Source: an uncultured Thermoleophilia bacterium (GTDB lineage Bacteria; Actinomycetota; Thermoleophilia; UBA2241). From it: a stretch of DNA of 51,788 bases. The position numbers and the translations under genes are program-made. The notes below the pieces were generated by a model. It searched no databases. It was not told the DNA's origin and saw only the letters and a list, made by a program, of their open reading frames with translations. Positions 18,629 through 30,023 of the stretch are shown here, piece after piece. Each line of letters begins with the position of its first letter. The first letter of the stretch is position 1. The stretch lies in the NCBI GenBank assembly GCA_903862845.1, contig CAIOZS010000068.1, positions 1 through 51,788 on the forward strand. The letters run 5' to 3'.

Positions 18629-19288
18629 ATGACACAACCTCTCACGCGTTTCGATACCATCGCCTACCGTGGCAGCGGCAGCGCCGTCTATCTAAACCTC
18701 ACCAACCGCTGCTCGTGCGCCTGCCTGTTCTGTTTGCGAAAGTGGACCGACGGCGTCTATGGCGAGGTGCTCACCCTTGCGCACGAACCAGAGCCCGACG
18801 AGGTCACCCGGGCCATCGAGCTCGAGCTCCTCGAAGTTCCGGCGGGAGAAGTCGTCTTCTGCGGGTTCGGAGAGCCGACCATGCGGCTCGACGTCGTTCT
18901 CGCCGTCACCGAGTGGCTGCGGCTGCGGCGCATCCCTGCCCGCCTCGACACCAACGGGCACGGGCAGCTCTTGCATCCGGGCGTGGATGTGCCGGCGGCC
19001 CTCGCGGCGGCCGGCCTCGGCGCCGTCACCGTAAGTCTCAACGCCGCGGACCCGGAGAGCTACGACCGTATCTGCCGGCCGCTGTTCGGCAAAGCGTACA
19101 GGGCTGTCATCCAGTTTGCCGAACAGTGTGTGAGGCACGACATGGAGACGACACTGACGGCTGTCGACTATCCCGGCGCCGACCTCGCCGGGTGCGAGGC
19201 TATCGCCGCGGCTGTGGGCGCCGGTTTCCGCGCCCGCGGTCTGGCTGCGCCGCGCGGGCGCGACTATGCCGAGAACGGGGAGGCGTGA
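18629..19288 (+). CDS. TatD-associated-type radical SAM protein
   Basis: AVYLNLTNRCSCACLFCLRKWTDGVYGEVLTL (CX3CX2C); GEVVFCGFGEPTMRLDVVL. Confidence 0.75.
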   Translation: MTQPLTRFDTIAYRGSGSAVYLNLTNRCSCACLFCLRKWTDGVYGEVLTLAHEPEPDEVTRAIELELLEVPAGEVVFCGFGEPTMRLDVVLAVTEWLRLRRIPARLDTNGHGQLLHPGVDVPAALAAAGLGAVTVSLNAADPESYDRICRPLFGKAYRAVIQFAEQCVRHDMETTLTAVDYPGADLAGCEAIAAAVGAGFRARGLAAPRGRDYAENGEA

Positions 19289-19995
19289 TGGCAGACAACG
19301 GGGCCCGCATTCTGGTGGTCGACGACGAGGAGGCCATCCTCAAACTCCTGCGCTTCCCGCTCGAGAAAGAGGGCTATCAGGTCGTCACCGCGCGCGACGG
19401 CCAGGAAGCTCTCGAGAGCTTCGCCCGCGAGAGCTTCGACCTGGTCATCCTCGACCTCATGCTGCCACACGTGGACGGCATGGAGGTCTGCCGGCGCATC
19501 CGCGCCCAGAGCATCGTCCCCATCATCATGCTCACTGCCAAGTCGGACGAGTTCGACAAGGTGCTGGGCCTTGAGATCGGCGCCGACGACTACATCACCA
19601 AAGACAAGTTCAGCCTGCGCGAGTTTCGCAGCCGCGTGCGCGCCCAGCTGCGCCGCGCCGGGATGAGCCGCAGCGCCGAGGCGGCCAAGAAAGAGGTCGT
19701 CAAGGTCGACGAGCTCGAAGTGGACCTGCTCAAGCGCAACGTGATCCTGCGCGGCGCCAAGATCGACCTCACGTACATCGAGTTCGAGATCCTCAAGACC
19801 CTCATCTCTCACCCGGGCCGCGTCTACAGCCGCCAGCTGCTGCTGCAGCTGGTCTGGGGCGACTCAGACTATCGCGACGCGCGCACCGTGGACGTGCACA
19901 TCCGCCACTTGCGCGAGAAGCTCGAGAGCGACGCCAAGGACCCGGAGTTCATCTTCACGGTCCGCAACATCGGCTACAAGTTCCGCGAGTTCTAG
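19288..19995 (+). CDS. OmpR/PhoB-family response regulator
   Basis: ARILVVDDEEAILKLLRFPLEKEGYQVVTARDG..DLVILDLMLPHVDGMEVCRRIR and winged-helix C-terminus (DARTVDVHIRHLREKLE). Confidence 0.95.
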   Translation: MADNGARILVVDDEEAILKLLRFPLEKEGYQVVTARDGQEALESFARESFDLVILDLMLPHVDGMEVCRRIRAQSIVPIIMLTAKSDEFDKVLGLEIGADDYITKDKFSLREFRSRVRAQLRRAGMSRSAEAAKKEVVKVDELEVDLLKRNVILRGAKIDLTYIEFEILKTLISHPGRVYSRQLLLQLVWGDSDYRDARTVDVHIRHLREKLESDAKDPEFIFTVRNIGYKFREF

Positions 19996-20028
19996 GAGGC
20001 ACGGGCGCGCCCGGCGCGCCCGACCTGC

Positions 20029-21810
20029 ATGTTTCGCTCTGTCAAGAACTGGCTCACGATCCTCATCCTCGCTCTCGTGGCGCTAGCCATGCTGGTGGCA
20101 TATATCTACGTGGTTCCACCTCTCACCCACCGGCTCGACCAGCAGAAGCTGCGCGACCAGCAGCTCAATGCCGCGCTGATCAGCAATACCATTGTCGGGA
20201 GCGGCGTGTACTACCTCGGCAACGGCTTGATGGGCGTGCAAGACGAGACCGGTCTGCAACACACGGTCACTCTTCTGGGAATGCGCTTCAATGCCCGCGT
20301 CGTCGTGGTCACCGACAACTTCGCCAAGCGGCTCGACTCAGGCGGAGTGGATTCGTTCGATGTGGGCGACTACCCCATGATACAGAGGTCGCTCGCCACA
20401 GGCCGCCCGGCACAGGGGGTGGTCACCACGGGGTCTGGCCGGTACGCCGCCACCGCCGTGCCGCTCGTGGACACGTCAAGCGGCGTCGTGTTCGGCACCG
20501 TGCTCGTCGCTGCGTCTCTCAAGGATGTCGACAAGGCCGTGGCGGCCGTGCAGCGCCAGTTGCTGTTCGCCACAGTGCTCGCGCTCGGCGTAAGCCTCCT
20601 GCTCGGCTACATGGCCTCGTATTTCATCGCGAGGCGCCTGAAACGCATCGAGCGCAGCGCCGAGGCCATCGCCGGCGGCGACCTCACGGCCACGGTGGCG
20701 GTCACCGTCGAGGATGAGATCGGGCAGCTCGCCGCGACCTTCAACGTCATGGCCGTGCGGCTGCGAGGCGCCTTCGCCCAGGTCGAGTACGAACGCGACC
20801 GCGTCGAAGTGCTGCTCAACGACCTGAGTGAGGGCGTCATCGGCCTCTCCGAGGAGGGCGCGGTCACGATCGCCAACCCGGCCTCCGCCGAACTGCTGGA
20901 TGAGCCCGTCCGCGTCGGCGCCGGGCTCGACGAGACCTTCCCCGCCGATGTAGCCGAGGCGTGGCACGAGTCACGCCGCGAAGACGAGACGCAGGCCGTG
21001 GTGTTCGTCCACGGGGAGCGCACGCTGGAGGCCACCACGTACCCGGTCGCCGGGGCCGCCGATTTCACCTCCATCGTCGTGCTGCGCGACGTCACCGCCC
21101 AAGCACGCCTCGAACGCGCCCGCCGCGACCTCATCGCCAACGCCTCGCACGAGTTCAAGACGCCGCTCTTTTCGCTGGCCGGCTTCCTGGAGCTCATCGA
21201 CGAAGGCAACGTGAACGCCGAGGAGCAGCGGGAGTTCCTGCAGCTCATGCGTCAGCAGGTCGACCGCTTGCGCAACCTCGCCGTGAGCATGCTCGACCTC
21301 TCGACGGTGGAGGCGGGCTCGATCGAGATGGAGCCCGCAGACGTCGATCTCGAGACGGTGGCCCGCTCCGTGCTCGACGAGTTCCAAGTACAGGCGCAGG
21401 CCAAGGACCTCACGCTCACTGTGGACGACGGCGACGCCGTGACGGCGTGGTGCGACGAGCAGCGCCTGGCGCAAGTGCTGCGCGCGCTCGTCGATAACGC
21501 CGTCAAGTTCTCGCCGCGGGGCAGCAACGTGCGCGTGGCCGCCCACGCGGAGGCCTCATGGGCGACCATTGTCGTGAGCGACGACGGGCCGGGGATCCAG
21601 GCGGCCGAGCTGCCGCACGTCTTCGAGCGCTTCCACCGCGGCAGCGAGGAGCGTGCCACCACCTCGGGTGCCGGGCTGGGACTGTCGATCGCCCGCGAGC
21701 TCACGGAGATGATGGGAGGCAGCATCCGCGCCGACTCGGGCGGCGGCGCGAGCTTCTCTGTGCGGCTGCCGCGCGCCGCTCGGCGGCGCGCCCCAAGCGG
21801 CGATTCATAA
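20029..21810 (+). CDS. Sensor histidine kinase (HAMP, PAS-like, HisKA, HATPase)
   Basis: Two TMs, HAMP, H-box RRDLIANASHEFKTPLFSLAGFLELI, N/G boxes LVDNAVKFSPRGSNVRV..GAGLGLSIARELTEMMGG. Confidence 0.95.
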   Translation: MFRSVKNWLTILILALVALAMLVAYIYVVPPLTHRLDQQKLRDQQLNAALISNTIVGSGVYYLGNGLMGVQDETGLQHTVTLLGMRFNARVVVVTDNFAKRLDSGGVDSFDVGDYPMIQRSLATGRPAQGVVTTGSGRYAATAVPLVDTSSGVVFGTVLVAASLKDVDKAVAAVQRQLLFATVLALGVSLLLGYMASYFIARRLKRIERSAEAIAGGDLTATVAVTVEDEIGQLAATFNVMAVRLRGAFAQVEYERDRVEVLLNDLSEGVIGLSEEGAVTIANPASAELLDEPVRVGAGLDETFPADVAEAWHESRREDETQAVVFVHGERTLEATTYPVAGAADFTSIVVLRDVTAQARLERARRDLIANASHEFKTPLFSLAGFLELIDEGNVNAEEQREFLQLMRQQVDRLRNLAVSMLDLSTVEAGSIEMEPADVDLETVARSVLDEFQVQAQAKDLTLTVDDGDAVTAWCDEQRLAQVLRALVDNAVKFSPRGSNVRVAAHAEASWATIVVSDDGPGIQAAELPHVFERFHRGSEERATTSGAGLGLSIARELTEMMGGSIRADSGGGASFSVRLPRAARRRAPSGDS

Positions 21811-21953
21811 TCCTTAATCACCGCGGAGGCGTTACTCAACACGCGCCCGTGAGCAGTTAACACCCAGCAGGCATCATCGTGGGCAAGGGGAGAGCGGCGC
21901 GCGCCTGCGGCCACGCCGCTTCCGCACCCACCGGCTGTGACGAAGGGAAAGCA

Positions 21954-23135
<1,182 letters not shown>

Positions 23136-23165
23136 CAGACGCGCCGGCACCTGCGTGCCGAGCTC

Positions 23166-23201
23166 AGCGGGCGGGCGGCGCGAATGCGCCGCCCGCCCGC
23201 T
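23166..23201. terminator. GC-rich hairpin (16-bp perfect stem, GAAT loop)
   Basis: agcgggcgggcggcgc-gaat-gcgccgcccgcccgct downstream of htrA-like gene. Confidence 0.65.
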
Positions 23202-23248
23202 CGCGCGTACGGCCGGTCCCACTAAACCGGGTAGGAACCCCACCTTTT

Positions 23249-23278
23249 TTGACAAACGCCCACGCGCCGGTGTATACC
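23249..23278 (+). promoter_or_regulatory. Sigma70-type promoter TTGACA-18-TATACC
   Basis: tttttTTGACAaacgcccacgcgccggtgTATACCtg upstream of the lysine-cluster regulator. Confidence 0.65.
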
Positions 23279-23351
23279 TGTCCTCCAGAGACGCACCCGC
23301 GCCTTGGGGAGCCGCAGTGCCACGCCGCCGCGACCGGAGGATCTCTTGCCC

Positions 23352-24083
23352 ATGCAGCCGCTCGACGCCCGCCTGCGGACGCTGCTTCCCATCGTTCAGG
23401 GTCTGGCCGGGATGTTCGGTCCGGATTGCGAGGTCGTCCTTCATGACGTGGGCCGGCTCCCCCGCTCCATCGTCGCCATCGAAAACGGTGCCGTGACGGG
23501 GCGCACTGTGGGCGACGTGCCCACCGACCGCATGCTGCGCAGCCTTCGCAACCCCGACCAGACGCAGGACGTCCGTCTGTACGTCTCGTCGCATGACGGC
23601 AAGATCCTCAAGTCGCTCGCCGTGACGCTGCGCGACGAAGACGGCGAGCCGTTCGGCCTGCTCGGCCTCAACTTCGACATCTCCGAGATCGTCCAGGCGC
23701 AACGCGCCCTCGCCAACGTCACGGACGTCGGCCGCCTCGGCAGCAGCGCCGCCCCCGAGGCGGACGAGATCTTCGCCGGCGACATCCGCGAAGTGGTCGC
23801 TGGCATGATCGCCAAGATCCTCACGGAGATGGGCAAGACGCCCGCCGCCATGTCGCGCGAAGAGAAGATGGAGGTCGTAAAGCGTCTCGAGGAGCGCGGC
23901 GCATTCCTTGTCAAGCGCTCGGCCGAGCAGGTCGCCGAGGCTCTCGACCTCTCTCGCTACACGATCTTCAGCTACCTCAAGGAGATCCGGCACGGCGACG
24001 TTGCCGGCGCAGGGCAGCCGCCCGCCGACCGGCCGCAGAGCGCGGTCCGCGTCGCCGACCGACCGTCCGGAGGCAAGAAGTGA
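23352..24083 (+). CDS. YheO/DauR-like PAS-HTH transcriptional regulator
   Basis: GLAGMFGPDCEVVLHDVGRLPRSIVAIENGAVTGRTVGDVPTD..; C-terminal helix-turn-helix AEALDLSRYTIFSYLKEIR. Confidence 0.85.
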   Translation: MQPLDARLRTLLPIVQGLAGMFGPDCEVVLHDVGRLPRSIVAIENGAVTGRTVGDVPTDRMLRSLRNPDQTQDVRLYVSSHDGKILKSLAVTLRDEDGEPFGLLGLNFDISEIVQAQRALANVTDVGRLGSSAAPEADEIFAGDIREVVAGMIAKILTEMGKTPAAMSREEKMEVVKRLEERGAFLVKRSAEQVAEALDLSRYTIFSYLKEIRHGDVAGAGQPPADRPQSAVRVADRPSGGKK

Positions 24084-25213
24084 CCGGCGGCGCCAGCGCG
24101 ACCGAGGCGCGTCCCGACGCAGCCACAGTCGACGCCCTCTACGACATCGTCGCCGACTCCGGCAGCCGTTCGCTGGCCGTCATCGGCTTGGTCAAGAACG
24201 CCGGCAAGACCACTGTCGTCAATGCACTCATGGCGAACTGCCCCCACCTTTTCGGCCTCACCTCGCTGGGCCTGGACGGCGAACGCACCGACCACCTCAC
24301 CGGCCTGGCGAAGCCGCGCATCTCGCCGCCGCCCGGGACCCTCGTGGCCACCACTCAGGGCTCGCTCGACCGCTCCCGCTACGCTATGGACGTGCTCGAG
24401 GTGCTACCGTTCCTCACGCCCTTGGGACGCGTGGTCATCGGTCGCGCCGGCGCCGCGGGCCACGTCGAGGTCAGCGGACCCACGACGCTCGCCGAGCTTC
24501 GCGCCACGATCGAGCGGCTTCAGGCGCACGGCGCCGAACAGGTGCTCGTCGACGGCGCCATCAATCGCATCGGCAGCGCCTCACCGCGCGTGAGCGACGG
24601 AGTCGTGGTGGCCAGCGGCGGCATGGTCGGCGACACGCTCGGCGACGTGCTCGAGACGACGGCGGCGACCCTGGACATGCTGCTGCTGCCCGCGGTGTCG
24701 GACGAGACGCGCGCGCAGTTGGCGCCATTCCTGGCGCAGGGCGCGCGCGCCCTGTCCTTCAACGATCGCGGGGAGGTCACGCCGCTGGCGCTCGAAAGCG
24801 TCGTCGGAGAGGGCGTCACCGTGGCCCGTGAGGTTGAGCGGCTGAACACGCACACGCTCTTCATCGGCGGCGCCCTCACGCAGGAGTTCGTCGACGACTT
24901 CACGCGCGTGCTGCCGCCGCGCCGCGAGCTGCGCGTCGTCGTCCGCGACGCCACGGTGCTGGTGCTGCCGGCGGCGTCAGTGCGCCGCTTCCTCAAGCGT
25001 GGCCTCGCCCTCGAGGTGCTCGCGCCGCTGCGCGTGCTAGCCGTCACCGCGAACCCGTTTCGGCTGCCGCAGCCCTACCAGCCCAAGATCTTCTTCGACG
25101 CGCTCGCCGGCGCTGTGGGCGACCGCGTGCCTGTCTTTGACGTCGTCAACGGCCGCGCCTCGCTGCCGGGCGCGCCGATCCAACGCGGTCTCTTCCCGAC
25201 GGAAAGAGGGTGA
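24080..25213 (+). CDS. P-loop NTPase-like protein of the lysine aminomutase cluster (possible KamB-like accessory/reactivation factor)
   Basis: Walker A VIGLVKNAGKTTVVNAL; between regulator and kamD with overlapping start. Confidence 0.6.
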   Translation: MTGGASATEARPDAATVDALYDIVADSGSRSLAVIGLVKNAGKTTVVNALMANCPHLFGLTSLGLDGERTDHLTGLAKPRISPPPGTLVATTQGSLDRSRYAMDVLEVLPFLTPLGRVVIGRAGAAGHVEVSGPTTLAELRATIERLQAHGAEQVLVDGAINRIGSASPRVSDGVVVASGGMVGDTLGDVLETTAATLDMLLLPAVSDETRAQLAPFLAQGARALSFNDRGEVTPLALESVVGEGVTVAREVERLNTHTLFIGGALTQEFVDDFTRVLPPRRELRVVVRDATVLVLPAASVRRFLKRGLALEVLAPLRVLAVTANPFRLPQPYQPKIFFDALAGAVGDRVPVFDVVNGRASLPGAPIQRGLFPTERG

Positions 25214-25217
25214 TGCA

Positions 25218-26828
25218 GTGAACGATGCGCTCCGCTTGAACGGCGCCTTGGTCGACCGCGCCCGTGCGGCGGCCGACGCCATCGCCGACGACATCCAGCA
25301 GCACATCGACGAGCACACGACCGACACTACCGAGCGCGCCACGCTGCGCCTGCTCGGCATCGCCGGCGTCAACGAGATCGACGTGCCGCTGGTCAACGTC
25401 GTCGTGGAGCAGGGGCGCGAGCTACTCTCTGGCGGCATCATGCGGCCCTTCGTCGACCTCATGCTGCGGGCGGGCAAGAGCGCCCAGCAGGCCGCTGAAG
25501 GCGTGGCCGCCGGCGAGCTCGCGCTGGCTGAGGTGCCGGGCGAGCGGCGCGCCGCCGCAGAGGCGCGCGCCGAGGAGCTCGCCCGCGAGGGCGTGGCGCG
25601 CATCGACGCCGTCCGCCGGCGCCGCAACGAGCTCGTGGCTCAGACCGGCGAGGCTGTCAAGCCATATGTGTACGTGATCGTCGCCACCGGCAACATCTAC
25701 GAAGACGCTGTCCAGGCCAAGGCCGCGGCGCGCGCCGGCGCCGACGTGATCGCCGTGATCCGCACGACGGCGCAGAGCCTGCTCGACTACGTGCCCTACG
25801 GCGAGACCACCGAGGGCTTCGGCGGCACCTACGCGACCCAGGAGAACTTCCGCCTCATGCGCGCCGCCCTCGACGACGTCGGCGCCGAGCTCGGCCGCTA
25901 CGTCCGCCTCTGCAACTACGCGAGCGGCCTGTGTATGCCCGAGATCGCCACCATGGGCGCCCTGGAGCGCCTCGACATGATGCTCAACGACTCCATGTAC
26001 GGCATCATCTTCCGCAACATCAACATGGAGCGCACGTTCGTCGACCAGTACCTCTCACGACTGATCAACGCCCGTGCCGGCATCATCATCAACACCGGCG
26101 AGGACAACTACCTCACCACCGCCGACGCCTTCGAGAAGGGCTTCACGGTGGTCAGCTCCGATTTCATCAACGAGGCCTTCGCGTTGCGCGCCAACCTGGA
26201 GCCCTGGCAGATCGGGCTCGGGCACGCCTTCGAGATCGACCCGGCCAAGCCCGACCAGGTGGTGTACCAGATCGCCGACGCGCAGCTCGTCCGCGAGCTC
26301 TTCCCGGGCTACCCCCTCAAGTACATGCCGCCCACCAAGTACATGCCCGGCGACATCTTTCACGGCCACATCATCGACGGCATGTTCAACTTCACCGGCA
26401 TCTTCACCGGGCAGGAGATCATGCTGCTCGGCATGCCCACCGAGGCCCTGCACACGCCTCTCCTGCAAGATCGCTACCTCAGCATCAAGAACGCCAAATA
26501 CGTCTTTGAAGCCTGCCGCGACCTGGCGAGCGAAGTCACGTTCAAGCCCGGCGGCATGATCGAGCGGCGCGCAAATGAGCAGCTACAGAAGGCCGCCGAG
26601 CAGCTCGAGGAGGTTCGCGAGATCGGGCTTTTCGAGGCACTCTCGCGCGGCATGTTTGCCGACGTCAAGCGGGATCCCAAGGGCGGACGTGGCGGCGAGG
26701 GCGTCTTCCATATCGCCGCCGACTACTTCAATCCGTTCTTTGCAGCGCTGCGCGAGGGCCGCCTGAGCGGCGCGCCCGTCGGCCCGCCGCCCGGCGCCTC
26801 AGTCTCGGGCGAGGAAGGGGGGCACTGA
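25218..26828 (+). CDS. kamD: Lysine 5,6-aminomutase alpha subunit
   Basis: GVNEIDVPLVNVVVEQGRELLSGGIMRPFVDLML..SMYGIIFRNINMERTFVDQYLSRLINARAGIIINTGEDNYLTTADAFE; next to KamE. Confidence 0.9.
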   Translation: MNDALRLNGALVDRARAAADAIADDIQQHIDEHTTDTTERATLRLLGIAGVNEIDVPLVNVVVEQGRELLSGGIMRPFVDLMLRAGKSAQQAAEGVAAGELALAEVPGERRAAAEARAEELAREGVARIDAVRRRRNELVAQTGEAVKPYVYVIVATGNIYEDAVQAKAAARAGADVIAVIRTTAQSLLDYVPYGETTEGFGGTYATQENFRLMRAALDDVGAELGRYVRLCNYASGLCMPEIATMGALERLDMMLNDSMYGIIFRNINMERTFVDQYLSRLINARAGIIINTGEDNYLTTADAFEKGFTVVSSDFINEAFALRANLEPWQIGLGHAFEIDPAKPDQVVYQIADAQLVRELFPGYPLKYMPPTKYMPGDIFHGHIIDGMFNFTGIFTGQEIMLLGMPTEALHTPLLQDRYLSIKNAKYVFEACRDLASEVTFKPGGMIERRANEQLQKAAEQLEEVREIGLFEALSRGMFADVKRDPKGGRGGEGVFHIAADYFNPFFAALREGRLSGAPVGPPPGASVSGEEGGH

Positions 26829-27562
26829 TGCTGGTCCGACCGTACGGCGATACCCGTGATGACGGAGTCATCCAGTTCTCCTTCACGCTTCCAATCGCGT
26901 ACTCGATCAAGGCCGCCGACGTCGGCAAGCAGTTCCTCGAGAGGCTCGGTTTTCACACCGTAGGCATCGCCGAGTGCAAGGCCATCGACCCCGAGTACAC
27001 CTTCTACGTGGCCTACGGTCGCACCGACAGCGGCATCGATCCTGACGCGGTCAAGGGCGACTACCTCGAGGTCGAGGAGATGGACTACTATTCGATCAAC
27101 GCCCTGATCAAGGAGAAGCTCGGGCGCAAGCTCAGCGTCGTCGGCGCAGCTATCGAGAGCGACGCGCATACGGTGGGCATCGACGCGATCATGAACATGA
27201 AGGGCTTCGCCGGGAACTACGGCCTGGAGCGCTATCCCGAGATGGACGCGCTCAACCTGGGCTCACAGATTCCCTGCGCGCAGCTCCTCAAGACGGCGCT
27301 CGAACGCGACGCCGACGCCATCCTGGTGAGCCAGATCGTCACGCAGAAGAACATTCACGTCCAGCACCTCACCCAGCTCATCGAACTGCTTGAGGCCGAG
27401 GGCGTGCGCGAACGCTTCGTGATCGTGGTCGGAGGACCACGCATCAACAACGCGTTTGCCAAGGAGCTCGGCTACGATGCCGGCTTCGGGCCGCGCACCA
27501 CGCCGCTCGAGGTCGCCGCGTTCCTGGCGCAAGAGGTCGTGCGTCGCCACGAAGAGGCGTGA
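26828..27562 (+). CDS. kamE: Lysine 5,6-aminomutase beta (B12-binding) subunit
   Basis: B12 motif DAHTVGIDAIMNMKGFAG (DxHxxG)..VVGGPRINNAFAKELGYDAGFG. Confidence 0.92.
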   Translation: MLVRPYGDTRDDGVIQFSFTLPIAYSIKAADVGKQFLERLGFHTVGIAECKAIDPEYTFYVAYGRTDSGIDPDAVKGDYLEVEEMDYYSINALIKEKLGRKLSVVGAAIESDAHTVGIDAIMNMKGFAGNYGLERYPEMDALNLGSQIPCAQLLKTALERDADAILVSQIVTQKNIHVQHLTQLIELLEAEGVRERFVIVVGGPRINNAFAKELGYDAGFGPRTTPLEVAAFLAQEVVRRHEEA

Positions 27563-27668
27563 GGAAGCACCATTCTTAGGTCGACCATCAATCAATGTGT
27601 CGGGAAGCGGGGCGTGGATCTCGCGGCAGAGGCCGCGGCCACACGCGCCACGACACGAGGAGGAAACC

Positions 27669-28865
27669 GTGTCTGACAACGACGTCGTCATTCTCTCTGC
27701 GGTACGCACCGCGCAAGGCCGTTTCATGGGCGGGCTCGCCAAGACGCCCGCCGTCGATCTGGGCGCCCTGGTCATGAAAGAGGCGCTGGGCCGCGCCGGC
27801 GTCAAGGGCGAGCAGCTTGAAGAGGTCATCTTCGGCAACGTCATCCAGGCGGGCCTGGGCCAGAACTCCGCCCGCCAGGCCGAGATCAAGGCCGGCATCC
27901 CCGTCGAGGTGCCGGCCATCACCGTCAACCGCGTCTGCGTCTCCAGCGCCTCCGCCATGGCAATGGCGGCCAACGCCATCAAGGCCGGCGACGGCGACAT
28001 CTTCCTGGTCGGCGGCATGGAGAACATGACCCGCGCGCCGTGGGTGCTGCAGAACGGTCGCAGCGGCTATCGCATGGGCATGCCCACCGACAAGATGTAC
28101 GACACCATGGTGTGGGACGGCCTCTGGGACGCCTTTGGCAACTACCACATGGGCATGACCGCCGAGAATCTCAGCGAGCAGTTCGGCATCACCCGCGAGC
28201 AGCAAGACGAGGTCGCCTACAAGAGCCACGTCAACGCCGTGGCGGCGATCGACGCCGGCCGCTTCAAGGACGAGATCGTCCCCGTCGTCATACCGCAACG
28301 CAAGGGCGACCCTGTGGTCATCGACACCGACGAGTGCCCGCGCCGCGACGCCAGCCTCGCGTCGATGGCGAAGCTCAAGCCGTTCTTCAAAGAAGGCGGC
28401 GTCGTGACCGCCGGCAACGCCTCGGCCCTGAGCGACGGCGCGAGCGCCGTCGTCGTGACCTCGCGCAAGAAGGCCGCGGAGCTGGGCCTCAAGCCGATCG
28501 CGACACTCGTGAGCTACGCTACGGCAGCCGTCGAACCCGCGATCATGGGCCTCGGTGAGACCAAGGCCGCCCAGCTCGCTCTCAAGAAGGCCGGCCTCAC
28601 GGCCCAGGACGTCGACCTCGCCGAGTTCAACGAGGCGTTCGCCTGCGTCGCCGCTCTGGCCATCCGCGAGGTCGGCGTCGACCCCGCCATCGTGAACGTC
28701 AACGGCGGCGCCGTGGCCCTCGGCCATCCGCTCGGCAACACCGGCACGCGCATGGTCGTGACGCTCATCCACGAGCTGCAGAAGCGTGGCAAGACGATCG
28801 GCCTCACCGGCGCCTGTGTGGGCGGCGGCCAGGGCGCCGGCTCGGTCATCAGAGTAGAAGGCTAA
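27669..28865 (+). CDS. Thiolase / acetyl-CoA C-acetyltransferase
   Basis: [77 protein letters not shown]. Confidence 0.92.
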   Translation: MSDNDVVILSAVRTAQGRFMGGLAKTPAVDLGALVMKEALGRAGVKGEQLEEVIFGNVIQAGLGQNSARQAEIKAGIPVEVPAITVNRVCVSSASAMAMAANAIKAGDGDIFLVGGMENMTRAPWVLQNGRSGYRMGMPTDKMYDTMVWDGLWDAFGNYHMGMTAENLSEQFGITREQQDEVAYKSHVNAVAAIDAGRFKDEIVPVVIPQRKGDPVVIDTDECPRRDASLASMAKLKPFFKEGGVVTAGNASALSDGASAVVVTSRKKAAELGLKPIATLVSYATAAVEPAIMGLGETKAAQLALKKAGLTAQDVDLAEFNEAFACVAALAIREVGVDPAIVNVNGGAVALGHPLGNTGTRMVVTLIHELQKRGKTIGLTGACVGGGQGAGSVIRVEG

Positions 28866-28949
28866 GCGAACCAACGGAGCACGATCCCGCGCGCGACGGC
28901 TGCTCGCGCTTTCGCGCGCGGGCACGTGCCTCGAGGGGAGGGAGAAGGA

Positions 28950-30023
28950 ATGAAGGAAGGCAACAAGTTCGGCGCCCACCGGGTCATCGAGCCCAAGGGA
29001 GTGCTGCCGCAGCCGGCGAAGCGCATCGACAACACGATGGAGATCTACGACAACGAGATCCTCATCGACGTCGACACGCTGAACGTCGACGCGGCGAGCT
29101 TCACGCAGATTGAAGACGCCGAGGGCGGCGACGTGCAGAAGATGGCGCGTCACAGCCTCGACATCATCGCCAGCCGCGGCAAGCACCACAACCCGGATAC
29201 GGGCTCCGGCGGCATGCTGCTCGGCACGATCAGGGAGATCGGCCCCAAGCTCCAGGATCGCGATCTCAAGGTCGGCGATCGCATCGCCACGCTGGTCTCG
29301 CTGTCGCTCACGCCACTCAAGGTCGATGAGGTCATCTCCATCAACAAGGACACCTGCCAGGTCAAGGTGAAGGGTCAGGCCATCCTCTTCGAGACCGGCA
29401 TCTACGCCAAGATGCCCGCCGACATGGACGAGGCACTCGCCCTCGCGATCCTCGACGTGGCCGGCGCTCCCGCGCAGGCCGCCAAGCTCTGCAGGCCGGG
29501 TCAGACCGTGTTCATCATCGGCGCCGGCGGCAAGAGCGGCCTCCTGTGCGCCTACGAGGCCCGCAACCGCGTCGGCGTCACCGGCAAGGTCATCGGCCTC
29601 GTGCATGGCGATGCCGGCAAGAAGCGCCTGGAGAAGACCGGGTTCTGCGACTACATCTTCCAGGGCAGCGCCACCGACCAGCTCTTCGTGTACGAAGAGG
29701 TCAAGAAAGCGACCGACGGGGAGATGGCCGACCTCACCATCAACTGCGTCGACATCCCGGACACCGAGATGGCCTCGGTCCTCGCAACCAAGGACGATGG
29801 CACCGTCTACTTCTTCAGCATGGCGACGAGCTTCACGTCGGCCGCGCTGGGCGCCGAGGGCATCGGCGCCGACACCACCATGCTCATCGGCAATGGCTAT
29901 ACCAAGCATCACGCCGAGATCTCTCTGGCCGACGTGCGCCAGAGCCCGATCCTCATGGAGATCTTCCAGCAGACCTACGCCACCGGCGCCGGCAATGCCG
30001 AGCCGGTCAACATGAAGGCGTAG
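28950..30023 (+). CDS. kdd: L-erythro-3,5-diaminohexanoate dehydrogenase
   Basis: GAHRVIEPKGVLPQPAKRIDNTMEIYDNEILIDVDTLNVDAASFTQI; cluster context. Confidence 0.88.
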   Translation: MKEGNKFGAHRVIEPKGVLPQPAKRIDNTMEIYDNEILIDVDTLNVDAASFTQIEDAEGGDVQKMARHSLDIIASRGKHHNPDTGSGGMLLGTIREIGPKLQDRDLKVGDRIATLVSLSLTPLKVDEVISINKDTCQVKVKGQAILFETGIYAKMPADMDEALALAILDVAGAPAQAAKLCRPGQTVFIIGAGGKSGLLCAYEARNRVGVTGKVIGLVHGDAGKKRLEKTGFCDYIFQGSATDQLFVYEEVKKATDGEMADLTINCVDIPDTEMASVLATKDDGTVYFFSMATSFTSAALGAEGIGADTTMLIGNGYTKHHAEISLADVRQSPILMEIFQQTYATGAGNAEPVNMKA

